Below, in pieces: positions 7,134 to 16,131 of a DNA stretch of 64,000 nucleotides. The DNA is from UBA3537 sp965658025. Its GTDB lineage: Bacteria; Bacteroidota; Bacteroidia; Flavobacteriales; Flavobacteriaceae. The translations under genes and the position numbers were made by a program. The stretch's first letter is position 1, and every line of letters begins with the position of its first letter. The notes beneath the pieces were generated by a model that did not search any database, had not been told where the DNA came from, and saw only the letters and a list, made by a program, of their open reading frames with translations. The DNA lies in the NCBI GenBank assembly GCA_965658025.1, contig CBFHQL010000007.1:31438-95437 (forward strand), given 5' to 3'.

Positions 7134-7538
7134 TCATCCCCAAACCACTTCTAGTTTTTCTAATTCTGCGTCTAATTCTTTTAATGAATTAGAATCAATG
7201 ATTTGTGTATTTATAGTCATTTCTTTTCGGTCTGTTTTGATGATATAATCCCCAGCAAACTTTTTAATTCGTTTGATTTCAGTAAGTTTTAATTCTTTTC
7301 CTAGAGGGCCATTGATTCTAATTATACCATCTTCTATAGTGATATATTTATATTTTTTTTGATAAAAAAATATCCCTAAATAACTAAAAGACATCACAAT
7401 CCAACCATAATCTATCCAATTAAGTTCTTCTTTTTCAAAAATTCCCACAATGAACCATATTATCCAGACCAATGCTAAAATTAAATTTACATTCAAAATT
7501 TTATTTTTATATTTCACTTTCATTTTTAATGGATACAT
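7134..7538 (-). CDS. small two-helix membrane protein, unknown function
   Basis: This 134-residue protein has two transmembrane helices near the N-terminus (about 17-34 and 45-60) and a soluble C-terminal part of short beta strands ending in an amphipathic helix (SLKELDAELEKLEVVW). The layout resembles small bacterial PH-like membrane proteins, but I cannot assign a family. It is the distal gene of the tRNA-Ser island, with no visible promoter and about 200 bp of non-coding AT-rich DNA on each side. Confidence 0.6.
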   Translation of the reverse strand: MYPLKMKVKYKNKILNVNLILALVWIIWFIVGIFEKEELNWIDYGWIVMSFSYLGIFFYQKKYKYITIEDGIIRINGPLGKELKLTEIKRIKKFAGDYIIKTDRKEMTINTQIIDSNSLKELDAELEKLEVVWG

Positions 7539-7721
7539 GTATTTATCGACGTCGAAAAAAATTCAGCGTAACTGAACAGGTTCCAAAAATCTTCAAGAAA
7601 AAATAAATACTATAGATCTATAGGTATTTCATGGTATGAAGAATAAATTTGGGACTTTATTCATTGTAAATATATAAAAAATTTTAAAATTTCATTAGGT
7701 CTTCATCGTTCTAAAATTCCT

Positions 7722-7729
7722 TATTTTTG
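7722..7729 (+). promoter_or_regulatory. -7 promoter box of the nitroreductase-kdnA operon
   Basis: TATTTTTG matches TAnnTTTG 15 nt before the ATG at 7745. It overlaps an in-frame TTG at 7727, which rules that TTG out as the start codon. Confidence 0.65.
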
Positions 7730-7744
7730 TGCAAAACAAAACAT

Positions 7745-8377
7745 ATGAGTCTACTCGACGCCCTTAAATGGCGCTATGCCACCAAAAAATTTGACAGCAA
7801 CAAAGTCATTTCCGCATCAGATTTAGAAAAAATAAAAGAAGGATTTAGTCTTTCCGCTTCGTCCTATGGGTTACAACCCGTAGAACTTTTGTTGGTACAC
7901 AACAAAACCATTCAAAGCGAACTGGTGCCTTTGGCCATGAATCAACAACAAGTGGCACAGGCCTCTCATGTTGCTATTTTTTGTGTTAAAACGTCATTGG
8001 ACGCCGATTATGTGGTAGACTATTTTGAGCGCATCAAAGCCATTCGTGAAACCCCAGACGAAATTTTGGCGCCCTACAGAGCACACATCATTGAAAGTTT
8101 TGCTGCCAAAACACATGAGGACGTACAGCTTTGGGGCACAAAGCAGGCCTATGTAGCGATGGGCAATCTTTTGGCGGTTTGTGCCGACCTAAACATTGAT
8201 GCTTGTCCTATGGAGGGCTTTGAACCTCAAAAAATTGACGACTATTTCGATTTAAAAGCGAAAGGATTAAAATCTGTACTGCTTATGCCTATGGGCTACA
8301 GAGCAGAAGACGACCCTTTTGCCAGCATGAAAAAAGTCCGTAAACCCATTGCTGAATCTGTAACTGAAATTTCCTAA
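7745..8377 (+). CDS. NAD(P)H-dependent nitroreductase family oxidoreductase
   Basis: This protein of about 210 residues begins MSLLDALKWRYATKKFD, the typical N-terminus of NfsB-like FMN oxidoreductases. These are homodimers that reduce nitroaromatics, quinones or flavins with NAD(P)H. The ATG at 7745 is chosen over the in-frame TTG at 7727 because the TTG lies inside the promoter box. The stop is 1 nt before the next start, so it forms an operon with the KdnA-like aminotransferase. The physiological substrate cannot be read from sequence. Confidence 0.85.
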   Translation: MSLLDALKWRYATKKFDSNKVISASDLEKIKEGFSLSASSYGLQPVELLLVHNKTIQSELVPLAMNQQQVAQASHVAIFCVKTSLDADYVVDYFERIKAIRETPDEILAPYRAHIIESFAAKTHEDVQLWGTKQAYVAMGNLLAVCADLNIDACPMEGFEPQKIDDYFDLKAKGLKSVLLMPMGYRAEDDPFASMKKVRKPIAESVTEIS

Positions 8378-8378
8378 T

Positions 8379-9575
8379 ATGCCTGGATTTGAACTTTTTG
8401 GCGATGCCGAACGTAAAGAAGTCAACGATGTGTTGGACTCTGGCGTTTTGATGCGTTATGGTTTTGATGGCCTACGCAAAGGCCATTGGAAAGCCAAAGA
8501 TTTAGAAGCAGAGATTCAAAAACGTTTTGCGGTGCAGCACGCCCAACTGGTGAGCAATGGTACCGCTGCGGTGAGTATGGCACTTGCGGTTTCTGGTGTA
8601 GGGGCGGGAGATGAAGTCATTATGCCGAGTTTTACGTTTGTGGCTAGTTTTGAAGCTATCCTAATGATGGGGGCCACACCAATAGTTGTAGATATTGACG
8701 ACACCTTAACCCTTGATATCGACGCTGTTAAGGCCGCTATTACGCCAAAAACTAAAGCCATTATGCCCGTGCATATGTGTGGGAGTATGGCCAATCTTGA
8801 TGCTTTAAAATCTGTTTGTGATGAACACAACTTGTTGTTAATCGAAGATGCTTGCCAAGCCATTGGCGGTACATACAACGGCAAAGCATTGGGAACTATC
8901 GGCGATTTGGGTTGTTTTTCTTTTGATTTTGTCAAAACAGTCACTTGTGGCGAAGGGGGAGGAGTCATCACCAATAACGAAGATTATGCACAACGCCTCG
9001 ATCATTTTAGTGATCACGGACATGACCATATCGGTTCTGACCGTGGGGCAGAAGAGCATCCGTATTTGGGCTACAATTTTCGAATTTCTGAACTTAATGC
9101 CGCTGTTGGCTTAGCGCAATTTAGACGTATCGATGAGTTTTTGGCCCTTCAAAAAAAGCATTACACCATAATAAGACAAGAATTAGAAGCCCTTTCATCC
9201 GTTACCTTTCGGACAGTTCCAGAAGGTGGGGAGGAAAGTTATGCGTTTTTAAATTTCTTTTTGGACGATTTGGACACCGCCAGAGCGGTTAGTAAAGAAT
9301 TTAAAGCCAATGGCGTTGATGTGTGTTTTCATTATTACGACAACAATTGGCATTATATCCGTAAATGGGAACACCTAAAAGAACAAAAATCGCTTTATCC
9401 TTTGTCTAAAGAAATAACGCAAGGATTAAACGATTTAAAAGACAAAGATTTTTCTAAATCCGACCATTATATAGGGCGTAACATTTCGTGTTTGATTAAA
9501 TTGTCCTGGACGGAAGACGAAGTGCACCACAGAGCTAAAACAATGGCGCAGTGTATACAAAAAGTGTGTGGCTAG
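8379..9575 (+). CDS. kdnA: KdnA-like PLP aminotransferase (8-amino-Kdo synthesis)
   Basis: This 398-residue enzyme of the DegT/DnrJ/EryC1/StrS family has the cofactor site DACQAIGG and the PLP lysine Lys186 in FDFVKTVTCGEGGG. The N-terminus MPGFELFG, the HMCGSMA segment and the length agree with my memory of Shewanella KdnA, which transaminates 8-oxo-Kdo to 8-amino-3,8-dideoxy-Kdo. The matching dehydrogenase (KdnB-like) and kdsB lie at 52069-53911. The stop overlaps the convergent ribB stop by 4 bp. If not KdnA, it would still be a nucleotide- or LPS-sugar aminotransferase. Confidence 0.8.
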   Translation: MPGFELFGDAERKEVNDVLDSGVLMRYGFDGLRKGHWKAKDLEAEIQKRFAVQHAQLVSNGTAAVSMALAVSGVGAGDEVIMPSFTFVASFEAILMMGATPIVVDIDDTLTLDIDAVKAAITPKTKAIMPVHMCGSMANLDALKSVCDEHNLLLIEDACQAIGGTYNGKALGTIGDLGCFSFDFVKTVTCGEGGGVITNNEDYAQRLDHFSDHGHDHIGSDRGAEEHPYLGYNFRISELNAAVGLAQFRRIDEFLALQKKHYTIIRQELEALSSVTFRTVPEGGEESYAFLNFFLDDLDTARAVSKEFKANGVDVCFHYYDNNWHYIRKWEHLKEQKSLYPLSKEITQGLNDLKDKDFSKSDHYIGRNISCLIKLSWTEDEVHHRAKTMAQCIQKVCG

Positions 9576-10720
9576 TAGTTGATATAATCTACAATTTCAA
9601 GACCGTAGCCAATCATTCCAACACGCTTTTTCTGTTTGCTATTCGAAATTAAATTCAATTTTTGAATGTTTAGGTCGTGAAGAATTTGTGCACCAATCCC
9701 AAAATCTTTTTCATCCATACTGATGTTTGGCGCTTTTGCAACCGTACCACTTTTTTGAATGTCTTTTAAAACGTCTAAGCGCTTTAGTGTTTTTTGTGGG
9801 CTCGAATTTTGATTGATAAAGATAATAGCACCTTTTCCCTCCTTATTGATCACGCGAAACATTTCATCTAATTTTTTATCGGCATTATTGGTGAGTGTAC
9901 CCAGAATATCGTTGTTGACCAATGTAGAATTGATACGGGTAGGGATGGTTTCCTCCGAATTCCATTGCCCTTTAGTGAGGGCTATATGGACGGCATCGTT
10001 GGTCGTTTGTTGGTAAGACCGCAGTCTAAAACTCCCAAAACGAGTTTCAATTTGAAAATCATGTTTTTTGGCAATCAACGAGTCGTGTTGCATACGGTAG
10101 GCCACAAGGTCTTCAATGGAAATGATTTTTAAATCAAATTTTTTGGCCACCTCTTTCAATTGGGGTAGGCGTGCCATAGTGCCGTCTTCATTCAAAATTT
10201 CAACCAAAATACCAGCGGGTTGAAATCCAGCCAATCGGGCCAAATCTACTGCTGCTTCAGTGTGTCCTGTTCGTCTTAAAACTCCACCATTTTTTGCTTT
10301 AAGTGGGAAAATATGCCCTGGACGACCAAGATCGTGGGGCTTTGTTTCTTTGTCCACCAAGGCCTTTATGGTTTTGGCGCGATCGGAAACTGAAATTCCT
10401 GTTGTACAACCATGACCAATCAAATCTACAGAAACCGTAAATTGTGTATGGTGCAATACCGTATTGTTTTGAACCATCATGTTTAAATCCAATTCAGCAC
10501 ATCGAGTTTCGGTCAACGGTGCACATATAAGTCCACGGCCATGAGTCGCCATAAAATTGATCATTTCGGGCGTTACGGCTTCGGCAGCAGCTATAAAATC
10601 CCCTTCGTTCTCGCGGTGTTCATCGTCCACTACAACCACCACCTTGCCCGCTTTGATGTCTGCAATGGCCTCTTGAATGGTGTTGAGTTTTTGTTCTAAA
10701 GTTGATTGTTCTGTTGCCAT
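9572..10720 (-). CDS. ribB: 3,4-dihydroxy-2-butanone 4-phosphate synthase with degenerate GTP cyclohydrolase II domain
   Basis: This 382-residue protein has the two-domain RibBA layout. Domain 1 (about 1-215) keeps DHBP synthase motifs (VDDEHRENEGDF, HGRGLICAP, GRPGHIFPL, RTGHTEAAVDL), which convert ribulose 5-phosphate to the four-carbon riboflavin precursor. Domain 2 (about 216-382) aligns to GTP cyclohydrolase II at its end (FGIGAQILHDL, GYGLEIV) but contains no cysteine, so the three zinc ligands are missing and it cannot be a normal cyclohydrolase. A separate ribA should exist elsewhere. It has a TATCTTTG promoter box. Confidence 0.9.
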   Translation of the reverse strand: MATEQSTLEQKLNTIQEAIADIKAGKVVVVVDDEHRENEGDFIAAAEAVTPEMINFMATHGRGLICAPLTETRCAELDLNMMVQNNTVLHHTQFTVSVDLIGHGCTTGISVSDRAKTIKALVDKETKPHDLGRPGHIFPLKAKNGGVLRRTGHTEAAVDLARLAGFQPAGILVEILNEDGTMARLPQLKEVAKKFDLKIISIEDLVAYRMQHDSLIAKKHDFQIETRFGSFRLRSYQQTTNDAVHIALTKGQWNSEETIPTRINSTLVNNDILGTLTNNADKKLDEMFRVINKEGKGAIIFINQNSSPQKTLKRLDVLKDIQKSGTVAKAPNISMDEKDFGIGAQILHDLNIQKLNLISNSKQKKRVGMIGYGLEIVDYINY

Positions 10721-10733
10721 GAATTATTTTTTG

Positions 10734-10741
10734 CAAAGATA
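10734..10741 (-). promoter_or_regulatory. -7 promoter box of ribB
   Basis: On the minus strand this reads TATCTTTG, a match to TAnnTTTG, 13 nt upstream of the ribB ATG. No convincing -33 element. Confidence 0.6.
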
Positions 10742-10759
10742 GGAGAACCCTATTAAAAC

Positions 10760-12742
10760 TTATGAAATTTTAGTTAAATCTTCATTCATTTTTTTATTGA
10801 AATACAATCGGTAAAGAAAAAATAAGGGAAGCCCCAAAATGATAAAAACAACATTATGGGTTATGAATTTCTTCTTTAAGAGTTTATAAAATGCAGCCTG
10901 ATTTTTCACTACTTTAGGAAACAGAATAAGAAACAAGATCAATGCAAAAATGGCGAGGGCAATCATGATCGATCCTACAGTAGGAAAACCGTTATTATTT
11001 AGAACAAAACCACCAATTCCAAGAATTAAAACGATAAGGTGTGCATAATATGCTACGGTAGCATTTTCATGATAATCTTCCATATGGCGCACTCCCGACT
11101 CATAGGACTCGTTGCTTAGATTACCTGTTAGTTTGAGTTCTAATTCTGTAATCCCTCGCTTTTTTAGATGCTTGAGCGCATTGGTTTTATGTGCTAAAGT
11201 CAGCCCATAATGCCTGTAATTTTTTATCAGGTCTATGAGTTTGTCATTTTCAAAATGTTGAATGTTTTGTGTTTCTACAGTTTGTACATTGGTATTTTTC
11301 TCAACGATTACACTTGTTTTTACCAAGCGTTTTTTTAAGGGAATCAAGAGTGCATCTAAATCCATCAATGCTCTATCTTTTGTTGCTCTACTGGTGAGGT
11401 AAATACTAAACGGCAACATGATAATTCCGGCCAACCATGTCGCAAAAATTGGATTTAGACTGTTATCCTCTGAACTGTTTTTTGCAAATATGCTGATGAA
11501 ATGATAGGTCAAGAAAATTAAAATAGCAATGACAAGGGGAAGTCCAATTCCTCCTTTTCGGATCAGCGCGCCCAGTGGTGCCCCCACAAAAAATAATATG
11601 ATACACATCAGTCCAAGCGCAAATTTATCATGCAACGCAATAATGTGTTTATTGATGTGTGTGGTTGAAATGGAAAACGATTTTGTTTTTACTTTGATAT
11701 CGTCTTGTGCAGAACTTACTGATCCAATGGCCAAGTCATACAACTGAACAGCTTTATTTTTAGTGAATAAATCAATTACATTTTCTGGTATTTCTGCCAA
11801 TGAATCGTTTTGCGCAATGTTGTAATTTAGATTTAAATTGTTTTGATGGGAACGTGTGAGCATGGTTTTGGAAAATGCATCAATGGATTTTTGTTGTGTG
11901 GTGTACAACGAGTCTATTGTGGTGTTTAGCTCGTTCACCCCCAACATATTGAATCGTGCAGAAGCATCTTTTTGATCAAAATCAACATCATTAAATTCTG
12001 AAATATCAATATTAATCACATAACGTTCAAAGGTGCTCTTAATTTGAGGTCTATTTTTTGTACGCTTTCGATAGTTTGCCGGTTGGACTTCGTCATAATA
12101 ATTTCCATCATAAAGAATAAGTTGGATAAGATCAGAACTTTCGTCACTGTAAAATTCGCCTGTTTTTGATTTGATAACGGTGTAATTTCCAGATGAATTT
12201 CCCTTTTTTTGATGAATGATGACATCTTCCAAAAACTCCCCATTTTCACCACTTTTTTTGGCCACTTTGATGTTGATGTCTTGCAGTTGATTAAATTGTC
12301 CTTCGGCCACCATCATAGCAGGTTTTACTTTAGCGATGTTGCGCCTGAGGTTGAAAAAATTGTACTCAGCCAATGGAATCACATTATTGGCAAAGAAAAA
12401 GCTGACTACGGATAAAAAAACAATGAAAATGCTCAAACTCTTCATAGCACGTTGCAAAGAGATCCCTGTTGATTTCATGGCTGCAAACTCATAATTTTCA
12501 GAAAAATTACCAAAAACCATAATCGACACCAACAGAATGGTAAGCGGCAAGACCAGCACTACAATACGAGGCGAAACAAAAATTAAGAATTTAAGAATGA
12601 CATCAAATTGCAAATCCTTCCCTGCAAGTTCTGCGATATAGACCCATACGGATTGCAAAAGAAAAATTAGCATCAGAATGGTAAAGACACTAAAAAATGA
12701 CTTGAGATAGGTGGACAGTATGTAGCGGTCTAATATGTTCAA
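10760..12742 (-). CDS. LptF/LptG family permease (LPS export)
   Basis: This 660-residue YjgP/YjgQ-family protein starts MNILDRYILSTYLKSF, the classic LptF/G N-terminus. Three transmembrane helices (about 15-120) precede a periplasmic beta domain (about 130-370) and a second helix group (about 380-455), together the normal permease of the LptBFG ABC exporter that extracts LPS from the inner membrane. It is longer than the usual 350-400 residues: about 200 extra residues carry a cytoplasmic-looking linker and further membrane helices (about 565-645). It follows lolA by 8 nt. Confidence 0.88.
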   Translation of the reverse strand: MNILDRYILSTYLKSFFSVFTILMLIFLLQSVWVYIAELAGKDLQFDVILKFLIFVSPRIVVLVLPLTILLVSIMVFGNFSENYEFAAMKSTGISLQRAMKSLSIFIVFLSVVSFFFANNVIPLAEYNFFNLRRNIAKVKPAMMVAEGQFNQLQDINIKVAKKSGENGEFLEDVIIHQKKGNSSGNYTVIKSKTGEFYSDESSDLIQLILYDGNYYDEVQPANYRKRTKNRPQIKSTFERYVINIDISEFNDVDFDQKDASARFNMLGVNELNTTIDSLYTTQQKSIDAFSKTMLTRSHQNNLNLNYNIAQNDSLAEIPENVIDLFTKNKAVQLYDLAIGSVSSAQDDIKVKTKSFSISTTHINKHIIALHDKFALGLMCIILFFVGAPLGALIRKGGIGLPLVIAILIFLTYHFISIFAKNSSEDNSLNPIFATWLAGIIMLPFSIYLTSRATKDRALMDLDALLIPLKKRLVKTSVIVEKNTNVQTVETQNIQHFENDKLIDLIKNYRHYGLTLAHKTNALKHLKKRGITELELKLTGNLSNESYESGVRHMEDYHENATVAYYAHLIVLILGIGGFVLNNNGFPTVGSIMIALAIFALILFLILFPKVVKNQAAFYKLLKKKFITHNVVFIILGLPLFFLYRLYFNKKMNEDLTKIS

Positions 12743-12750
12743 TTTTGGCC

Positions 12751-13404
12751 TTAGTCTAAATTATTGATGTAATAATCGCTGTACTTCGAGGCATCAAAGT
12801 TAAAAAAAGATGGAGAAAGGGGTGTGTTGGTTTTAAATTCCAATACGGTAAGGGTTGTTTTAGTCGCGTTGTCTCCAATTTCGATAAGGTTATAAATGTG
12901 TTTTGTTTTGGCATCTATTCCCAGCAACGCATATTTAATTTCAGAATTTGAATCTATAGGCGAAAGTTTTATGTACTGAATTTTTCGACCAAATTTGTCT
13001 TGAACAATATCAAGTTTGTAGTTGTAGCCCGATTCATAAAAAGAGAGTAACTTACTCGGTGCTATAGTGTTTTCTTCGTCTGGATTCTCTGTTGAAATAG
13101 TAACTTCTTCGTCCTCTGGGCTAATGGTATAAAGCGTTTTTCCATCAAAAATACGCTGAATACCCAATATATCGAGCACGTATTTATCCCCTTCAAGCGT
13201 TACTTTTCCTTTGGTTTCCTGACGAATATTTTCGGCTTCATTTTCTAAAACATATTTAAATGAAATTTGAATATTCTCGTAGGCATTTACTTTGTCATTG
13301 ACCTCGTTAAGCCATTGTTTTGCTTTGGGGTCTTTTGTTTGCGCAATACCTACGCCATAAGAAATAAGCGCAAAAAAGAAAATCGTTTTTTTAAGAACCT
13401 TCAT
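12751..13404 (-). CDS. lolA: outer membrane lipoprotein carrier protein LolA
   Basis: This 217-residue protein has a signal peptide (FFALISYGVGIAQT) and the LolA beta-barrel-like sheet pattern, with the usual ISFKYVL and GKVTLEGDKYVLD stretches. LolA shuttles lipoproteins across the periplasm to the outer membrane. Its start overlaps the ftsK stop by 14 bp and it is followed by the LptF/G permease after 8 nt, a typical flavobacterial ftsK-lolA-lptFG order. Confidence 0.88.
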   Translation of the reverse strand: MKVLKKTIFFFALISYGVGIAQTKDPKAKQWLNEVNDKVNAYENIQISFKYVLENEAENIRQETKGKVTLEGDKYVLDILGIQRIFDGKTLYTISPEDEEVTISTENPDEENTIAPSKLLSFYESGYNYKLDIVQDKFGRKIQYIKLSPIDSNSEIKYALLGIDAKTKHIYNLIEIGDNATKTTLTVLEFKTNTPLSPSFFNFDASKYSDYYINNLD

Positions 13405-15745
13405 TGTATAATAATTGATTTAATGCCACTAAATCAGAGACCAAAACTTGTCGTGCTTTACTGCCTTCAAATGGACCTACAATACCTGCGGCTTCCAACT
13501 GATCGATGAGTCGTCCTGCACGGTTGTACCCCAATTTCAATTTGCGTTGCAACAACGAGGCCGAACCTTGTTGTGCAGTCACAATCACTTCTGCAGCTTC
13601 ACGAAATAGTTTATCTCTGTCATTGATATCAATATCAAGACTTGTGCCAGAGTCTTCACTGATGTACTCTGGGAGAATATACGCACTTGCATAGGCCTTT
13701 TGTGAACCAATAAAATCGGTTAAACGTTCCACCTCAGGAGTATCCACAAAAGCACATTGTATACGCACCAAATCATTACCTTGTGTGTAGAGCATATCAC
13801 CACGACCAATCAGTTGATCGGCACCTGAACTGTCCAAAATCGTTCTCGAATCAATTTTTGAAGTCACTCTAAAGGCAATACGTGCTGGGAAGTTCGCTTT
13901 GATAATTCCTGTAATCACATTAACCGACGGACGTTGTGTCGCTATAATCAAATGAATACCAATAGCACGAGCCAATTGGGCTAAACGTGCAATAGGCGTT
14001 TCGACTTCTTTACCTGCGGTCATGATTAAATCTGCAAATTCATCCACCACCAAAACGATATACGGTAAAAACTTATGCCCATCATTTGGGTTTAATTTAC
14101 GCGCTTTAAATTTGGCGTTATATTCTTTAATATTTCGGCAAAAGGCCGTTTTGAGTAAATCATAACGGTTGTCCATTTCAATACACAGCGAGTTTAAGGT
14201 ATTGATTACCTTGGTGTTGTCCGTAATGATGGCATCTTCCGAATCAGGAAGTTTGGCCAAATAATGGCGTTCTATTTTGTTGAACAACGTGAGTTCCACC
14301 TTCTTTGGATCGACGAGGACAAATTTGACTTCGGCAGGGTGTTTTTTATAGAGTAGGGACGTCAGTACGGCATTCAGTCCCACGGATTTTCCTTGTCCTG
14401 TGGCACCGGCCATAAGCAAGTGTGGCATTTTGGCCAAATCCACTACAAAGGTTTCGTTACTGATGGTTTTTCCTAGGGCAACAGGCAATTCCATTTCAGA
14501 TTTTTGGAATTTTTGGGACGCCACAACAGAGTTCATCGAAACGATGGTGGCATTTTTGTTTGGTACTTCTATACCAATCGTTCCGCGACCAGGAATTGGG
14601 GCGATGATCCGAATCCCCAAAGCTGAAAGCGAAAGCGCAATATCATCTTCTAAATTTTTGATTTTTGAAATCCGAATACCAGCATCTGGGATAATTTCGT
14701 ACAGCGTTACCGTAGGCCCTACCGTAGCTTTGATGCTGCTGATGCCGATTTTATAATTGTTGAGCGTTTCAACGATTTTATTTTTGTTGTCTTCAAGTTC
14801 TTCTTGATCTATGGTAATCCCCTCAGCATCATATTTTTTAAGCAATTCTAAAGACGGAAATACAAATTTCGATAACTCTAGAGTAGGGTCAACTTCACCA
14901 AAATCTTCAACCAGTTTTGCAGCCAAATTATCCGTCTCCGAAACTTCTTCTTCTGCGATGGTCACTTCCATTTTGACTTCAGGTTCCTCAGTAGTTTTTT
15001 GGGGTTCATCTTTGTTGATGTTCGAATGGTTTTGAATGGTGGGTTCCAAATTCTTTAAAGGCACTTCAAAGGCCGAAGATGTTGATTCTTTTTCAATAGT
15101 TTCGTCTTTATCCTCATCAAAACTGTGTTGTACAGCTTCATCAACAGAAGGTGCTTCTGTTTTGGGCTTTTTTTGAATTGAAAACAATTTTGCAATCTGT
15201 TGTGGGGTGGTTTTAAAGCGGATGGCAACATAACATATAAACCCAAACAAGAGGAGGAGGGCCGTACCAATTTTACCGATATAATCTTGAAGGAATAAAT
15301 TGAGTTGATACCCTACAGTTCCGCCCAAGTTTGGCAACGTATGAAAAGCATAGCCCATAGTAATGGAGAGCCAAATGATGCCCAAAACACCCCATGTCCA
15401 ATGGCGAAACAAACGTTCTTTGGACGTATTCATTAGGACTGTAATGCCAGACAGTACCAACAATCCAGAAAACAAAAACGAAGCAATACCAAATCCTTTA
15501 TACACCAACAGATGACTGATCCATGCGCCAATTTTGCTCAACCAATTTTTGGTTGGGACTGCTCTGTTGGTAAAGCCATTAAGCGCACTTTGGTCGCTTT
15601 CGCCTGTAAAGAAATAGGAGAGGATCGCAATAAAAACCAACACCCCTAAAATGACCAAAAAGCTACCAAAAACAAGCCGTTGTGGATTGGTTAGTGTAAC
15701 TTTAGGTACGATTGATTTTTTATGCTTGTCCGTTGTTTTGGCCAT
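13391..15745 (-). CDS. ftsK: DNA translocase FtsK
   Basis: This 784-residue septal DNA pump moves the chromosome terminus and activates Xer recombination. It has four N-terminal transmembrane helices (about 25-170), an acidic low-complexity linker (about 190-270), the RecA-like motor with Walker A AGATGQGKSVGLN and Walker B VLVVDEFADL, and a C-terminal winged-helix gamma domain (SASLLQRKLKLGYNRAGRL). Length fits flavobacterial FtsK. It is the first gene of ftsK-lolA-lptFG, behind a TACTTTTG promoter box. Confidence 0.95.
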   Translation of the reverse strand: MAKTTDKHKKSIVPKVTLTNPQRLVFGSFLVILGVLVFIAILSYFFTGESDQSALNGFTNRAVPTKNWLSKIGAWISHLLVYKGFGIASFLFSGLLVLSGITVLMNTSKERLFRHWTWGVLGIIWLSITMGYAFHTLPNLGGTVGYQLNLFLQDYIGKIGTALLLLFGFICYVAIRFKTTPQQIAKLFSIQKKPKTEAPSVDEAVQHSFDEDKDETIEKESTSSAFEVPLKNLEPTIQNHSNINKDEPQKTTEEPEVKMEVTIAEEEVSETDNLAAKLVEDFGEVDPTLELSKFVFPSLELLKKYDAEGITIDQEELEDNKNKIVETLNNYKIGISSIKATVGPTVTLYEIIPDAGIRISKIKNLEDDIALSLSALGIRIIAPIPGRGTIGIEVPNKNATIVSMNSVVASQKFQKSEMELPVALGKTISNETFVVDLAKMPHLLMAGATGQGKSVGLNAVLTSLLYKKHPAEVKFVLVDPKKVELTLFNKIERHYLAKLPDSEDAIITDNTKVINTLNSLCIEMDNRYDLLKTAFCRNIKEYNAKFKARKLNPNDGHKFLPYIVLVVDEFADLIMTAGKEVETPIARLAQLARAIGIHLIIATQRPSVNVITGIIKANFPARIAFRVTSKIDSRTILDSSGADQLIGRGDMLYTQGNDLVRIQCAFVDTPEVERLTDFIGSQKAYASAYILPEYISEDSGTSLDIDINDRDKLFREAAEVIVTAQQGSASLLQRKLKLGYNRAGRLIDQLEAAGIVGPFEGSKARQVLVSDLVALNQLLYNEGS

Positions 15746-15765
15746 AGGTTTGTTGTGGTTAAAAA

Positions 15766-15773
15766 CAAAAGTA
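15766..15773 (-). promoter_or_regulatory. -7 promoter box of the ftsK operon
   Basis: The minus strand reads TACTTTTG, matching TAnnTTTG, 20 nt upstream of the ftsK ATG. Confidence 0.6.
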
Positions 15774-15816
15774 CAAATTAATAACTTTTTCTTTAAAAGA
15801 ATTAAAATTTGTTTTT

Positions 15817-15845
15817 AATAAAAAACCCACGCTTTGCGTGGGTTT
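15817..15845 (-). terminator. terminator of the peroxiredoxin-thioredoxin operon
   Basis: AAACCCACGC (15823-15832) and GCGTGGGTTT (15836-15845) form a 10-bp stem with a 3-nt loop. On the minus strand it is followed by a T-rich run. It lies 22 bp past the stop of the last gene of the operon. Confidence 0.8.
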
Positions 15846-15867
15846 AAATCATTGTAATAAAAAATCC

Positions 15868-16131
15868 TTAAGAATCAATAGACCCCAATACCCGTTTCAT
15901 AAACGCATTGAGCGCTTCTTTTTCTGGGGTACCAGATTTGATCATTTTATGCACTTCCAATGCGCCGTACATATTCGAAATCAACTCGCCAAGCACATCC
16001 AATTCTTCGTCCTTTAAACTGGGAACTTCCGTAAGGTGCTCCAAAGTTTCCAAAGTTTCAATGATATAATCTTCATCATTGTCTTGGATGAATTTGTTTA
16101 AATGTTTAATGACTGGCAACTTCATCGACAA
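15868..16131 (-). CDS. small conserved protein in the peroxiredoxin-thioredoxin operon (DUF6952-like)
   Basis: This 87-residue acidic helical protein (IKHLNKFIQDNDEDYIIETL) has no cysteines, signal or membrane segment. It overlaps the thioredoxin stop by about 20-26 bp, depending on which of two close ATGs is used, so it is translationally coupled. I believe it is the small family found with this Trx/Prx pair in flavobacteria (DUF6952). The role is unknown; the context suggests peroxide defence. Confidence 0.75.
   Translation of the reverse strand: MSMKLPVIKHLNKFIQDNDEDYIIETLETLEHLTEVPSLKDEELDVLGELISNMYGALEVHKMIKSGTPEKEALNAFMKRVLGSIDS

Noticed and set aside
3424..7720. Complete prophage or integrative conjugative element
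   Set aside because: No integrase, relaxase, phage structural or replication genes are present; only four cargo genes remain.
7727..7744. TTG start extending the nitroreductase by six residues
   Set aside because: The TTG is part of the TATTTTTG promoter box; the ATG at 7745 gives the normal N-terminus.
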